From Pseudomonadales bacterium (GTDB lineage: Bacteria; Pseudomonadota; Gammaproteobacteria; Pseudomonadales; Ketobacteraceae), in the NCBI GenBank assembly GCA_002701845.1, contig NZXG01000056.1:1-64000 (forward strand): a stretch of DNA of 64,000 nt, in the 5' to 3' direction. The notes under the pieces are model-generated. The model saw only the letters and a list, made by a program, of their open reading frames with translations, did no database searches and was not told the origin of the DNA. This document shows positions 32,568 to 41,856 of the stretch, in pieces (position 1 is the first letter of the stretch; the number at the start of each line of letters is the position of its first letter). The translations under genes and the position numbers were made by a program.

Positions 32568-33806
32568 ATGACCACACTAGCAGCCGTAGATTATATTTCT
32601 GAAGAAGACCAATCGGTAACACCCAGAGCCTACCCACAGCTCATAAAGTATATGGGTTCAAAAGCGAAAATCATCAACTTTGTTTCTGAGTCTATTCAGT
32701 CGATATATGATGGTGGCGTTGTATGTGATCTTTTCAGTGGAGCTGCCAGCCTGTCGGGAGCGCTAGGCGCATCCTATCCTATTCTGACTAACGATATTCA
32801 GCATTACTCATCACTCATTGCTTCTGTTTACCTGAAACCAGTCAGGAAGATTGACACAGAATCTCTGATGCAGGATGCGAAGGATAATTACAAAAAAGCC
32901 AGATCAAAAATAACCATCGCTATTGATTATGAAGGCTTTAGCACTTTGGAGGAATTTAACGAGATTGAAGAGCGCAATAGATCGCTCATCAATCAAACAT
33001 TCCGCCATCACTATCACTTATTCGTAAAAATTTATTCGGGTACTTGGTGGTCTGCGGAGCAGTGTCTTTGGATCGATGCGATAAAACAGGCTATCGATAA
33101 GCGTGTTAAAAGCGGAGAATTCAAGCAGGCAGAATATGCGCTTACAATGTCAACATTACTACATGCGATGGCCTATAGCAGTCAGGGTACAGGACATTAT
33201 GCGCAGTATCGGGATGCAAAGACCGAATCATCAATGCTCGACATAAATATCTATCGACAGAAAATCTTACAGGATCTCTTCATCAACAAACTCGACCAGA
33301 TGATCATCTGGTCAAAAGAAAACGTCACCGATTTAAATCACTCTATTACCACACTTGATTACACAGACTGCCTCAAAAAGCTAAACGGCGGAACCGTTTA
33401 TGCTGACCCACCTTACGCCTTTGTACATTACAGTCGCTTTTACCATGCAATGGAAACGCTCTGCCTATATGATTACCCAGAACTACAAATCAAAGGTGGC
33501 AGCATCGTCAAAGGCCGCTATAGAGAAGAACGACATCAATCACCTTTTTGTATTAGGACTCAGGTTAACGGTGCGTTTGAGGATTTGTTTTCTGGCGTTA
33601 AAAAGGCGGGTGCTAACCTTGCTTTGAGTTACAGTGATTCAGCTATGATTTCACTGGAGACATTGCTTGATATATCAGAGAAAACCCTTAAATCGAATTA
33701 TGAAGTTTGGGTTGAAGATTTAGATCATACACACATGACGATGGGACGCTTGAAAGACCGATCGCGTGACGTTAAAGAGCTAATGTTATTAGCGAGGAAA
33801 AAATAA
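32568..33806 (+). CDS. D12-class adenine-N6 DNA methyltransferase
   Basis: 412 residues. Motif X/I: QLIKYMGSKAKIINFV and VVCDLFSGAASLSGALG; NDIQ acidic loop; catalytic motif IV DPPY in GGTVYADPPYAFVHYSRFYHAMETL. These are the Dam/D12 class features, with an unusually long insertion between motifs I and IV (about 230 residues). It methylates adenine and should protect the host against the following McrBC-like nuclease. It shares one base with mcrB (TAATG). No second methyltransferase is present, unlike LlaJI-type systems. Confidence 0.87.
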   Translation: MTTLAAVDYISEEDQSVTPRAYPQLIKYMGSKAKIINFVSESIQSIYDGGVVCDLFSGAASLSGALGASYPILTNDIQHYSSLIASVYLKPVRKIDTESLMQDAKDNYKKARSKITIAIDYEGFSTLEEFNEIEERNRSLINQTFRHHYHLFVKIYSGTWWSAEQCLWIDAIKQAIDKRVKSGEFKQAEYALTMSTLLHAMAYSSQGTGHYAQYRDAKTESSMLDINIYRQKILQDLFINKLDQMIIWSKENVTDLNHSITTLDYTDCLKKLNGGTVYADPPYAFVHYSRFYHAMETLCLYDYPELQIKGGSIVKGRYREERHQSPFCIRTQVNGAFEDLFSGVKKAGANLALSYSDSAMISLETLLDISEKTLKSNYEVWVEDLDHTHMTMGRLKDRSRDVKELMLLARKK

Positions 33807-35551
33807 TGGCGAAAGGTCTTGATGCACTCAAAGTATCACTTACCAAGAACGGCTATTTTAAGGTCGCGGAGGTAATCAAAAAACATCCACGAGATGAGAT
33901 CCTCGATAATATTGAAGGTGTCTATGAAGGCATTAATATCGAAGCTGCTCAGATAAAGGGAATGCTTTCTTACAATGAAACTACACAAGAATTCCCTGAA
34001 GTGTGGGACGAAGTACGGCATCTAGGCGATAAAGCTATAGAAGCATTAGTATTCATTTCGATAATTTATTCTCATAAGACTCTTATTGAAGTGCTTTCTA
34101 AATCCAAATTATCGGAAATGAGAGGTTGTTTAAAGCGGGATGATCTCGCAGAAAAAGCCTATACAAACCTTGTCTATTCAATGAATAAGCAAGGTATGTG
34201 TCCACTTAATCAGGGCGCACATGAAACCTATTATGATGTTTCGCCTCTCTTCCTTTTAGAAATCGGCCCACTTGTAAAAAAGGTCATTGGTTATAAATTA
34301 CGAAAAACGGGTTGGAATCCACCGGCAGCCGATGATTATTTTTCACGGGATTTTTACGAGCAGTGCGCTTATTACGGCTTTCATGATGTGCTTGGTATAT
34401 CAATGGAGCAGTTTAAGCAATGGCTTGAAGGGGACGAGGTTAAGAAGGAAGAACCACCCAAGCTTGACCTTGTAGATCAGGATACACAAACCAGTGCGGT
34501 GCTGATTTCAGCACTGGCATCCAAGCCTTTTGTGATTCTTGCAGGAACCACTGGCACAGGCAAAACGAAAACCATTCGAGACCTTGCCGCGAAAATGAAT
34601 CCTGTGCCTGATGAACCGGACTTTAATCATGCTTTCATTCCCGTAGAGGCAGGCTGGACAGATGGCCGTCATTTACTTGGCTACAAAAATCCTTTTGGCA
34701 GGTCGGGCGAGAATTATGTATCAACCAAACTGATTGATACTTTGCTTAAAGCTAATTATCCCGAATATGCCAGCATTCCATTTTTTATCATCTTGGATGA
34801 AATGAACCTCTCGCATGTTGAGATGTATTTTTCTAAATTCCTCTCAGTGATGGAAACCGCCAAAGAGAAAAAAGCCGAACCTGTTCTTGGTTTGGAAGAA
34901 TTGCATTTACTCTATAAATCAGGTGTTACCGATCCTATTCAGACCACTTACATTCTTAATGCGATTGATAACAAAGGACTCTACATTACAGATAATGTGT
35001 TTTTCATCGGTACGGTTAACATGGATGAAACCACTTATATGTTTTCGCCAAAAGTATTGGATCGTTCCTTTGTCATCCAATACGCACCACCCAAGCCATC
35101 AAGTGTGGGGCATGAATTCACTTTGCTTGAAGAGGATATATTAGGTGTTTCCACTGAGAAACTATCTTCTTTCATGACGAGCAGCGCTGACATTGAACTC
35201 AGCTCCGATTATGACGCTTATCTTGACGAACTGTACGATGTGCTAGGTAAATTCCGTTTTGGCCCACGCACGACCAATGAGGTACGCCGTTATATTTCTG
35301 TATGTAGCAAGCTTAATGATAACTTCTCAGCTAAAGATGGATATAACTCAAAAACCGAGATTCTTGATCGTGTGACGGTACAAAAGATCCTTCCCAAGAT
35401 TCATGGCAATAGAGATACATTAACGCCTATTTTCAAAGGCATGAAAGCTCTTTTTGAGAAAGAAGGTTTAATACAATCTTCCGAGAAGCTGGAGCAGATG
35501 CGTAAAGATGTCATGAGTACAGGCTTTGCTAACTATTTCTCGACCTTATGA
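33806..35551 (+). CDS. McrB-like AAA+ GTPase
   Basis: 581 residues. N-terminal about 220 residues form an unknown, probably DNA-recognising, helical domain. Then the McrB motor: Walker A VILAGTTGTGKTKT (247-254), Walker B FFIILDEMNLSHVEMYFSKFLS, and the McrB signature NVFFIGTVNMDETTYMFSPKVLDRSFVI (usual MNT-D form replaced by VNMDET). It should hydrolyse GTP and translocate DNA with McrC. It overlaps mcrC by 4 bases. The N-terminal domain differs from E. coli McrB, so its target is probably different (unmethylated rather than methylated sites). Confidence 0.87.
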   Translation: MAKGLDALKVSLTKNGYFKVAEVIKKHPRDEILDNIEGVYEGINIEAAQIKGMLSYNETTQEFPEVWDEVRHLGDKAIEALVFISIIYSHKTLIEVLSKSKLSEMRGCLKRDDLAEKAYTNLVYSMNKQGMCPLNQGAHETYYDVSPLFLLEIGPLVKKVIGYKLRKTGWNPPAADDYFSRDFYEQCAYYGFHDVLGISMEQFKQWLEGDEVKKEEPPKLDLVDQDTQTSAVLISALASKPFVILAGTTGTGKTKTIRDLAAKMNPVPDEPDFNHAFIPVEAGWTDGRHLLGYKNPFGRSGENYVSTKLIDTLLKANYPEYASIPFFIILDEMNLSHVEMYFSKFLSVMETAKEKKAEPVLGLEELHLLYKSGVTDPIQTTYILNAIDNKGLYITDNVFFIGTVNMDETTYMFSPKVLDRSFVIQYAPPKPSSVGHEFTLLEEDILGVSTEKLSSFMTSSADIELSSDYDAYLDELYDVLGKFRFGPRTTNEVRRYISVCSKLNDNFSAKDGYNSKTEILDRVTVQKILPKIHGNRDTLTPIFKGMKALFEKEGLIQSSEKLEQMRKDVMSTGFANYFSTL

Positions 35552-37425
35552 TGCGAGTGCGTAAACTCATTATTGCTGATTCAGGTATTCTATTCAGCCT
35601 TTACCCTAATGGAGTCAGGGCGTTTAATGATGCTTTGATTACTGACCTTGAAGGTAGCCTTGTGCGTGGTATTCCTGACGATAAACCATGCCGAGGTGTA
35701 CCTTTATTAGCTTATGATGCAGATGCCGATATTTTCCAGAAGATCCAATTGCGTGATAACACAGAGTATGAATTTGCTATTGAGTTACCACTAACGGCAA
35801 ATGCCTTTTTGGAAGCTTGCGAAGAAAATCCGATCTTTCCGTTTTCAAATAGCGGCCTTAAACATATTGTGAAATTTAACGGCCCCGATTCCTGTACAGA
35901 GCTTCAGGGCGGTCGTTATCGTGTTACGGGGCGGTTTAATTTCGAGAATAGCGCAGGCACAGCTTATCTTGATATTGAGGTCGAGCAAGGCACGTCGATT
36001 TCTATTCCTGTTGAAGTGCTGACACAAAAGCTCGATTACTACGAAGAGTTTCAGCAGCTTCTTCATCAAATTTCAGAATATAGCGCTTCCTTGCTGATAC
36101 GCTTTGACAATGCCACTGAAACTGCCTTTGGGGTTTCGACTGATAATGAAACATCACCAATGGCAGAGTTAATGGCTTTCAGACGGTTATTTCGCAATGG
36201 CCGTTTGACCAATTATGTGCGTGAGATTATCAATAACCCCTCATCAAAAATATCGTCAGTCATTGCCAAAGAAAATGCCGCTTTTGCTACAAATCCCGAT
36301 TGGGCGACATTAGCACAATCCGCTATTGATTATGATTTCATGAAAGGCGGAGTGCTAAAGGACAGTTTTTCAGGGCATACGCCGTTAACCTTACCCGAAC
36401 GCCGCATAAAAACCTCTTATGACACGAAAGATAATCGCTTTGTTAAAACGTCACTCATGCTACTGCGGGAACGATTACAGCATTTAAAGAGGCGAATGCC
36501 TAAAAAATATGAAGCCTCGCATAATGCGATGTATAGCTGGAGTGAAGAACTCGATGCTATTTTGTTTCATCCTTTCTGGCAGGAGATAGGCACGAGCGAA
36601 GAATTTCCAAATTCAATGGTAATGGCTAATCGTAAAGGCTACCGCGAGTTTATGATGTTCTACCTTGCCTTTGGCTTGAGTATAAAACTCGAAAGCGAAA
36701 ACACGTTGCTTGCCGTTGGCGGAGATATAAAGCCGGTCTTTCATCTTTATGAAATGTGGTGCTATCTGATGATGCATGATTTGCTTTGTCATCTGACAGA
36801 CTCTACAGGTGATCCAGAGCTATCTTTCATGAATCGGGATAGAGAGTTTATGAAAGACCTTATCAGTAAGAATGATAAGCCGATTAAATTCCTTTACACC
36901 CATGACGACAAGCAAGTCATTCTTCATCTTTATTACAATAAAGATTTTAATCTTATAGATGACAAATCTACCCAGTGGGCGGATTCCTATTCTGGCGTAT
37001 TTAATCCCGATGTGAGCATTTCTATGGAAATGAATGGCATCGTTCACTGGCTGCATTTTGATGCAAAATACCGCCTTGATTTATCGAAGTGGAAATCAGA
37101 GCTGAGTGGTGACGATATAATATCGTCATTCAAGCGGGAAGACATTCACAAGATGCACACCTACCGCGACGCCGTACTTGGCACAAGAGGCAGTTATGTT
37201 CTCTATCCAGGGAGTGAGCGTATAAATGAATTGTATGTCCGCAATCCCAATAAGACTTATCGGGATAGTAACCTTATGCCCAGCGTTGGAGCCTTCCCCT
37301 TAAAGCCAACAGAAACAGACGTTCAGAGCGAACAGCTTGATTGCATCAGTCAACACATACAGAGTTGCTTGCACACCCTGATTGACAATGAATTTAACTA
37401 TAAAGAAGAATACGGGTTAAATTAG
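35548..37425 (+). CDS. McrC-like nuclease (DUF2357 / PD-(D/E)XK)
   Basis: 625 residues. The N-terminal beta-rich half (RKLIIADSGILFSLYPNG..., about 1-180) is the DUF2357 type. A helical middle includes SYDTKDNRFVKTSLMLLRERLQHLKRR, a conserved DUF2357 stretch (T-DT-ENRFVK-). The nuclease core is near 480-520: VFNPDVSISMEMNGIVHWLHFDAKYRLD, with the D and DAK of PD-(D/E)XK. It forms the cutting subunit with McrB. Ends the four-gene operon; followed by GTGTGT/ACACAC with A/T runs that may terminate transcription. Confidence 0.85.
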   Translation: MMRVRKLIIADSGILFSLYPNGVRAFNDALITDLEGSLVRGIPDDKPCRGVPLLAYDADADIFQKIQLRDNTEYEFAIELPLTANAFLEACEENPIFPFSNSGLKHIVKFNGPDSCTELQGGRYRVTGRFNFENSAGTAYLDIEVEQGTSISIPVEVLTQKLDYYEEFQQLLHQISEYSASLLIRFDNATETAFGVSTDNETSPMAELMAFRRLFRNGRLTNYVREIINNPSSKISSVIAKENAAFATNPDWATLAQSAIDYDFMKGGVLKDSFSGHTPLTLPERRIKTSYDTKDNRFVKTSLMLLRERLQHLKRRMPKKYEASHNAMYSWSEELDAILFHPFWQEIGTSEEFPNSMVMANRKGYREFMMFYLAFGLSIKLESENTLLAVGGDIKPVFHLYEMWCYLMMHDLLCHLTDSTGDPELSFMNRDREFMKDLISKNDKPIKFLYTHDDKQVILHLYYNKDFNLIDDKSTQWADSYSGVFNPDVSISMEMNGIVHWLHFDAKYRLDLSKWKSELSGDDIISSFKREDIHKMHTYRDAVLGTRGSYVLYPGSERINELYVRNPNKTYRDSNLMPSVGAFPLKPTETDVQSEQLDCISQHIQSCLHTLIDNEFNYKEEYGLN

Positions 37426-37482
37426 CAACTGAGTGTGTGGCAAAAAAAACACACCAAAAACTTACAACATAAACCTTTTTTC

Positions 37483-37546
37483 TTGAGCTTATTCTTTGGC
37501 GTCCTATTATAGAGATGCCCGTAATTTTGCGGGTAACATCTTTTTA
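37483..37546 (+). promoter_or_regulatory. Promoter plus 5' attenuator-like hairpin
   Basis: TTGAGC, 16 bases, TATTAT (37483-37510), followed at the predicted start site by AGATGCCCG, loop TAATTTTG, CGGGTAACATCT and TTTTTA. The stem of 9 bp with a bulge and U-run looks like a rho-independent terminator sitting in a very short leader. Confidence 0.45.
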
Positions 37547-37557
37547 GGCGAGGTTTT

Positions 37558-37653
37558 ATGACTAAGCCAAGTCTAAAAAGCTTAAAAGCCCGATTCGCCC
37601 TTAGATTTAAGAGCTTATCGGTTTCTTGTTCGGTGACTATCGAGAAGAAATAA
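37558..37653 (+). CDS. Cationic 31-aa peptide
   Basis: ATG 37558 follows AGGCGAGGTTTT. The peptide begins MTKPSLKSLKARFALRFKSL and ends SVSCSVTIEKK: strongly basic, Ser-rich, with no hydrophobic span. It lies between a terminator-like leader hairpin and a strong 3' hairpin, as a compact unit of about 200 bases. A regulatory peptide, a toxin or a decayed gene start are all possible. Confidence 0.35.
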   Translation: MTKPSLKSLKARFALRFKSLSVSCSVTIEKK

Positions 37654-37666
37654 GGCTTTGAAGTTT

Positions 37667-37704
37667 CCGTGGTGGTGTCAGTCTTGGCGGACACACCGCC
37701 ACGG
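37667..37704 (+). terminator. Strong hairpin after the small ORF
   Basis: CCGTGGTGGTGT pairs with ACACCGCCACGG with one G-T wobble, around a loop AGTCTTGGCGG-like, followed by TTTAACATCTTTT. It would end transcription of the small unit. Confidence 0.6.
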
Positions 37705-37809
37705 TTTAACATCTTTTCTACTTCTAAAATACCATACTTTTACGAAATGCAAAGCGAAAAATATATGATATAAGTTGTATCATGTTGTTATTCTAAATCT
37801 AAATTATTA

Positions 37810-38658
37810 ATGAAGAAATTTAAAAAAAGTAAAATAAAACAGAAAAAATCATGTGTTCCAGTCCAGTTATCCATGTATCTTGACGACACAAAACTTTCAT
37901 CCGGAACAGCCTTTTTTTTCGAGTTAGATGGCGAAATATTTCTAATTACAAACTGGCACAATTTTTCAGGCCGCAGGCCAGATAATGGGCAGCCTATATC
38001 AGAAACTACTGGTGCGACACCCAATAAATATAGAATATATATACCCGTAACAAATCCAATTGAAGCAAATTTTTCTGAGATCAATTATAGGGAATACACT
38101 TGTAACTTATATAAAGACGACGATCAACTCTATCCACATTGGTTTGAACATCCAACTTTCAGGCATAAAGTTGATCTTGTTGCCGTACCTGTAAATGATT
38201 TCAGCCTTCCTAATATGCTGACAATTACCGCCAATTCTGAAAAGTTGGCCCTTTCCAAACTAGATGTTAGACCGGGGATGGATGCATTCGTTTTAGGGTA
38301 TCCTATTGGACTTTCGGGTGGTGCTAAATTTCCAATCTGGAAGCGAGCTAGTATTGCCTCTGAGCCAGATATAGATCTAAATAATTTGCCAATGTTTTAT
38401 ATAGATACAGCTACTAAGAGTGGCATGTCTGGTTCTCCAGTATATGCTCAGGAATCAGGTTTTTGGGCTCCAGAAGGGAAGCAAATACCTGATGATGCAG
38501 TTTTTGGAACTGGGCATCGATTCATTGGAATATATTCAGGGAGGGTCGGTGATAATGCTCTTGAAGCACAGCTAGGGATAGTTTGGAAAGAAAGTGCAAT
38601 TATTGAAACAATCCAAGCTAGGGTATTAGGAAGAAACCCGTTGGAATCAGTCAAATAG
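37810..38658 (+). CDS. Trypsin-like serine protease
   Basis: 282 residues, no signal peptide, so probably cytoplasmic. Chymotrypsin-fold triad: H50 in FLITNWHNFSGR, D122 in HKVDLVAVPV, S207 in TKSGMSGSPVY. The oxyanion-loop GxSGSP is intact. The N-terminus is very basic (MKKFKKSKIKQKK). Trypsin-like peptidases are common effectors or partners in bacterial defence modules. It converges with a PD-(D/E)XK-like gene, overlapping by 8 bases, and lies between two defence operons. Confidence 0.83.
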   Translation: MKKFKKSKIKQKKSCVPVQLSMYLDDTKLSSGTAFFFELDGEIFLITNWHNFSGRRPDNGQPISETTGATPNKYRIYIPVTNPIEANFSEINYREYTCNLYKDDDQLYPHWFEHPTFRHKVDLVAVPVNDFSLPNMLTITANSEKLALSKLDVRPGMDAFVLGYPIGLSGGAKFPIWKRASIASEPDIDLNNLPMFYIDTATKSGMSGSPVYAQESGFWAPEGKQIPDDAVFGTGHRFIGIYSGRVGDNALEAQLGIVWKESAIIETIQARVLGRNPLESVK

Positions 38659-39307
38659 TATTGGCCTTGCCTTGTACCTCTAAAAACCAAAATGAGCCGT
38701 ACTGAATCCAGTTGAGCTTATAAGCTCGATTGAGTGATATGTTTACTTCTTTACCTCCGATTGGCGTGGTTAGCGATATTGGGCCGAAAGATGCGCCTTG
38801 TGAAATATCATAATCCCAACATTTCGCAGTTTTCTTTTTAGGCTTAACCAATCGCTCCAAATCATTCATGACCAATGACACGCCTTCATCTGAAATGCCT
38901 GCATCAATATACTCCTCTAGCAGCCGTAAATCCTCATATACATCCTTCATGAATATATCAGTAGCACCACGATTACCACCAGAAGAGGACAGTGTCCGGT
39001 AGCATTTCATTTCAATAGCTATAACGTGCTTATCTTCTCCAAATGTACCGGAAAAAAGCAAGTCAATTTCTTTTAATCGCCCATTGATATTGACACCTGT
39101 CTCCAACTCAATTTCAAATGATTCATTTTCGTGGAAGGTGATAAGTGGAATGAGTTGTTGCAATACATAGGCGTATTGTAGCTGCATAGATGCTTCTTTA
39201 TTAATTGGTATCAACCCGCTCCCAACTTTTCTCGAAAACATAACCCAGCTCAGAGATATCGCCGCTCTCATGCGTTCAGTGAATGCTTCTGATTCAATAT
39301 TTGACAT
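38651..39307 (-). CDS. PD-(D/E)XK-like protein, AIPR partner
   Basis: 218 residues. The central block GRLKEIDLLFSGTFGEDKHVIAIEMKCYRTLSSSGG has the D-(x)n-E-x-K arrangement of PD-(D/E)XK nucleases (EIDLLF, then IEMK). The N-terminus is helical (AFTERMRAAISLSWVMFS) and the C-terminus is beta-rich. No named family. It begins 3 bases after the AIPR gene, so is co-translated with it. A second nuclease in the same operon suggests a two-nuclease system. Confidence 0.68.
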   Translation of the reverse strand: MSNIESEAFTERMRAAISLSWVMFSRKVGSGLIPINKEASMQLQYAYVLQQLIPLITFHENESFEIELETGVNINGRLKEIDLLFSGTFGEDKHVIAIEMKCYRTLSSSGGNRGATDIFMKDVYEDLRLLEEYIDAGISDEGVSLVMNDLERLVKPKKKTAKCWDYDISQGASFGPISLTTPIGGKEVNISLNRAYKLNWIQYGSFWFLEVQGKANTI

Positions 39308-39310
39308 ATT

Positions 39311-41026
39311 TTAATTGGTAGTTGATTTTAACTCTGCATTTAGTTTTCGTTGGGATATTCCGTTTTTGAAGTACATTGCTGGAACCTTATATTCCTTGCT
39401 GTCTTTTTCGCGAAGATTAACAACAATTTTAAGTGCTTGATCGTAGCTATCCATCAATAACTTTTCGCTTTCCATATCCTGTAATAACTTTTCTATTGAT
39501 TCCAAGTTTCCGTGACCCCATTTGTCTTCAGTAAGAATAAAACCCATAGTTCTAGCTATCTGAAAGATTCCATACACAGAGCAGTCGCGTTCGACTCCGG
39601 AAATATCGCTGTTACGTCTAGCTTCAAGAGCTCTTGAGTGACAATATTGATGGATTTTGAATGAAGCAAGTAAATCTGCTACTGATGTTTTCTCAAATAT
39701 TTCTAAATAATGATCAGACCAAATCGCACTAAGATATCCTCTAGCATTTGCAGGTTTAAACTTGACAATTGCAAGATAAGCTTGAGCGGCTTTTGGGCTG
39801 TTCACAACTTTCTTTTTGTCTGGACCTCTGAGGTTACTGTACTGTTTGTTTTTTCGTTCGTAAAAATACCCATATTTATCAAGCATTAATTGCTCGATGT
39901 CTCTCTGAACAGGATCGTTTGCTCGTAGATCTCTATCGGTAATTTTATTTTGATTATTTGTGGTTAACGTTATTCTTTCAACAAGGTTCGGGTTGTCAGT
40001 AGCGTATATTTTTAAAAGAACCTTAGTATCTTCCTGAAGTAGTTGCTTTTCATAAGCTTCCCGTAATGTAACTGTAGTTTGACATCCATTTACAATCTGA
40101 GCATTGGTAAGTTTGACACATGGCAAGTCGGGGTCGCTATTAAAATCGAAAGAATCGCAAACCATCGTTACTCCATTATTTAGAAACCAGAATCGCGCGG
40201 ATTGATCGCTAGTGCATGTATCCCAAATTTCCTTATTTACTTTGCCTCGACTGCCATAATAAGGGCGAACATTTAAATCAAATATTGCATCACGAGGCTC
40301 CGAAGACGCTGCGATTGCTAGTTCTTTCCCAGAAACAGTACAAACATAAGATTTAGTGTCACCTTGAGAAAAATTTATTAAGGACGGCCTGTTGACATCA
40401 TATATAATAGGGATATCAACGTTAATTTTTCTTTTTGATTTTGTATGATAGTTCAGTAGCTCTACAAGCTCATGCGCTCCAATTTGACTAAACTTAAATT
40501 CACGGAATCCAAGATTTTCATATTTTTGTTTAATTTTTTTCTCTTCGGAAAGATATTCATCAGAAAGCTGAGTTTTATCACCATTTGTAATGTGGTAAAC
40601 GCTTACATTTAGATTCCCAGCACCGTAAGCCTGCCTCAGCTCACGAATTTCAATTATTTTATTCACAAAATCTTGGTTTTTTAGTTCAGATAATTGCTTT
40701 TTGGGAACTTCAAAAATCCAGTCTAAACCATTTTTCATTTGAACAACGGTGGTAGAACCAAATCCATTCGAATTTTTACATTGAGCAATTGTAATCTCAG
40801 CATTACCGTTACTGGTATCATCTTCTATGTGAATAAAATCAATCTGTTTGTCATGACCGCCATCAACAATATCTTCAGGAGCTATGTCATCGACGGAGCA
40901 CTCTAATAAATTTGAAATAGATAGATATAGGAATGCCTCATCGTCAGAAACCTTTAAGTCTTTGGCTACAACTTCCGTTTCTTCTTCGATCCAAGTTTGT
41001 CTAATTTTTATGTTGTCTACTTCCAT
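39311..41026 (-). CDS. AIPR-family abortive infection protein
   Basis: 571 residues. AIPR (abortive infection phage resistance) hallmarks: the N-terminal nuclease-like GGHDKQIDFIHIEDD and ITIAQCKNSNGFG (D...QxK), then RFWFLNNGVTMVCD, LTNAQIVNGCQTTVTL and ITLTTNNQNKITDRDLRANDPVQRDIEQL. Family members cause phage resistance by host shutdown or nuclease action. It follows the serine recombinase gene by 10 bases and is followed 3 bases later by the PD-(D/E)XK-like gene. Regulation is probably from the recombinase promoter. Confidence 0.88.
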   Translation of the reverse strand: MEVDNIKIRQTWIEEETEVVAKDLKVSDDEAFLYLSISNLLECSVDDIAPEDIVDGGHDKQIDFIHIEDDTSNGNAEITIAQCKNSNGFGSTTVVQMKNGLDWIFEVPKKQLSELKNQDFVNKIIEIRELRQAYGAGNLNVSVYHITNGDKTQLSDEYLSEEKKIKQKYENLGFREFKFSQIGAHELVELLNYHTKSKRKINVDIPIIYDVNRPSLINFSQGDTKSYVCTVSGKELAIAASSEPRDAIFDLNVRPYYGSRGKVNKEIWDTCTSDQSARFWFLNNGVTMVCDSFDFNSDPDLPCVKLTNAQIVNGCQTTVTLREAYEKQLLQEDTKVLLKIYATDNPNLVERITLTTNNQNKITDRDLRANDPVQRDIEQLMLDKYGYFYERKNKQYSNLRGPDKKKVVNSPKAAQAYLAIVKFKPANARGYLSAIWSDHYLEIFEKTSVADLLASFKIHQYCHSRALEARRNSDISGVERDCSVYGIFQIARTMGFILTEDKWGHGNLESIEKLLQDMESEKLLMDSYDQALKIVVNLREKDSKEYKVPAMYFKNGISQRKLNAELKSTTN

Positions 41027-41036
41027 CTCTTTAACC

Positions 41037-41645
41037 TTATATAGTGTTCTTTTTAACTTTTGATATTGTATGTTCAGAGCAACCTAGTAAATCGCGTATA
41101 TAAGCATAGCTCTTCCCATCGCGAAGAAGCCCCTCAATATCTCCATGCAGTTTTTCGTTAATGGGGCGACCACGGTATTTCCCTTCTTTCTTTGCCTTTT
41201 GTACGCCCTGAGCTTGACGTACTCGTCTATCGTCATAGTCCTTACGTGCAATAGCAGCCAGCATATCCAGCATCATTGAGTTGATGGCTGACAACATGCG
41301 GTCGGTAAATTCATCACCTTGCTGAATGAGTTGATGAGACGTAGGGAGGTCTTTGGCGACAACCCTGATTCCCTTTTCTGAAATCGTGGATTTGAGGGTA
41401 TCCCAATCTTTTTGCTTGAGTCTGCTAATACGATCTACATGTTCCACCAATAGGACATCGCCATCCTGGGCTACTTCTATGAGTTTGAGCAGTTCGGGGC
41501 GATCAAGTTTTGCTCCGGAGATGTTCTCGACGAACCACGCACTTACAGAATGACCTAGTTCTGAAGCAAAGGCATCAAGGACGCTTTTGGCTCGCATAGC
41601 GTCCTGATCTACTGTGGATGCTCTTAGATACGCGTATATCCGCAT
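41037..41645 (-). CDS. Serine recombinase (resolvase/invertase)
   Basis: 202 residues. N-terminal catalytic domain with YAYLRASTVDQDAMRAK (nucleophile Ser10), GDVLLVEHVDRISRL and the Arg pair DRMLSAINSMMLDMLAAIARKDYDDRR. C-terminal HTH_7 (KSYAYIRDLLGCSEHTISKVKK). It probably acts on a res/inversion site nearby, and autoregulation is common. Being first gene of an AIPR operon is unusual: it may regulate or invert the defence genes. Confidence 0.88.
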   Translation of the reverse strand: MRIYAYLRASTVDQDAMRAKSVLDAFASELGHSVSAWFVENISGAKLDRPELLKLIEVAQDGDVLLVEHVDRISRLKQKDWDTLKSTISEKGIRVVAKDLPTSHQLIQQGDEFTDRMLSAINSMMLDMLAAIARKDYDDRRVRQAQGVQKAKKEGKYRGRPINEKLHGDIEGLLRDGKSYAYIRDLLGCSEHTISKVKKNTI

Positions 41646-41856
41646 TCTGACCTCAAATACTGCATTTAACGTTACTGCTATATATCTACTGCTTTATACA
41701 TCAGTTGTTGAATTAGTGCAGTAAGAAAATGCGGGGCTTTTGGTACTGCTGTTTAGGTATACCCTAACAGCAGTAGGAAAAAGGGGCTTAGCTGATAAGC
41801 TAGAGCACTCCCATCAGTGCAATAGACTATTTAACGGAGAGACATTTTGACTAAAA
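41646..41856. promoter_or_regulatory. Promoter and candidate res region of the recombinase
   Basis: Contains TACTGCTGTT/AACAGCAGTA with TAGG/CCTA at 41744-41775, and several TACTGC/GCAGTA half sites (for example near 41676, 41689, 41718) that could be recombinase subsites. GCTTA/TAAGC follows at about 41788. Confidence 0.45.

Noticed and set aside
37422-37712. 96-codon minus-strand open frame
   Set aside because: Covers the hairpins and the small plus-strand unit, and ends in Cys/Phe-rich nonsense.
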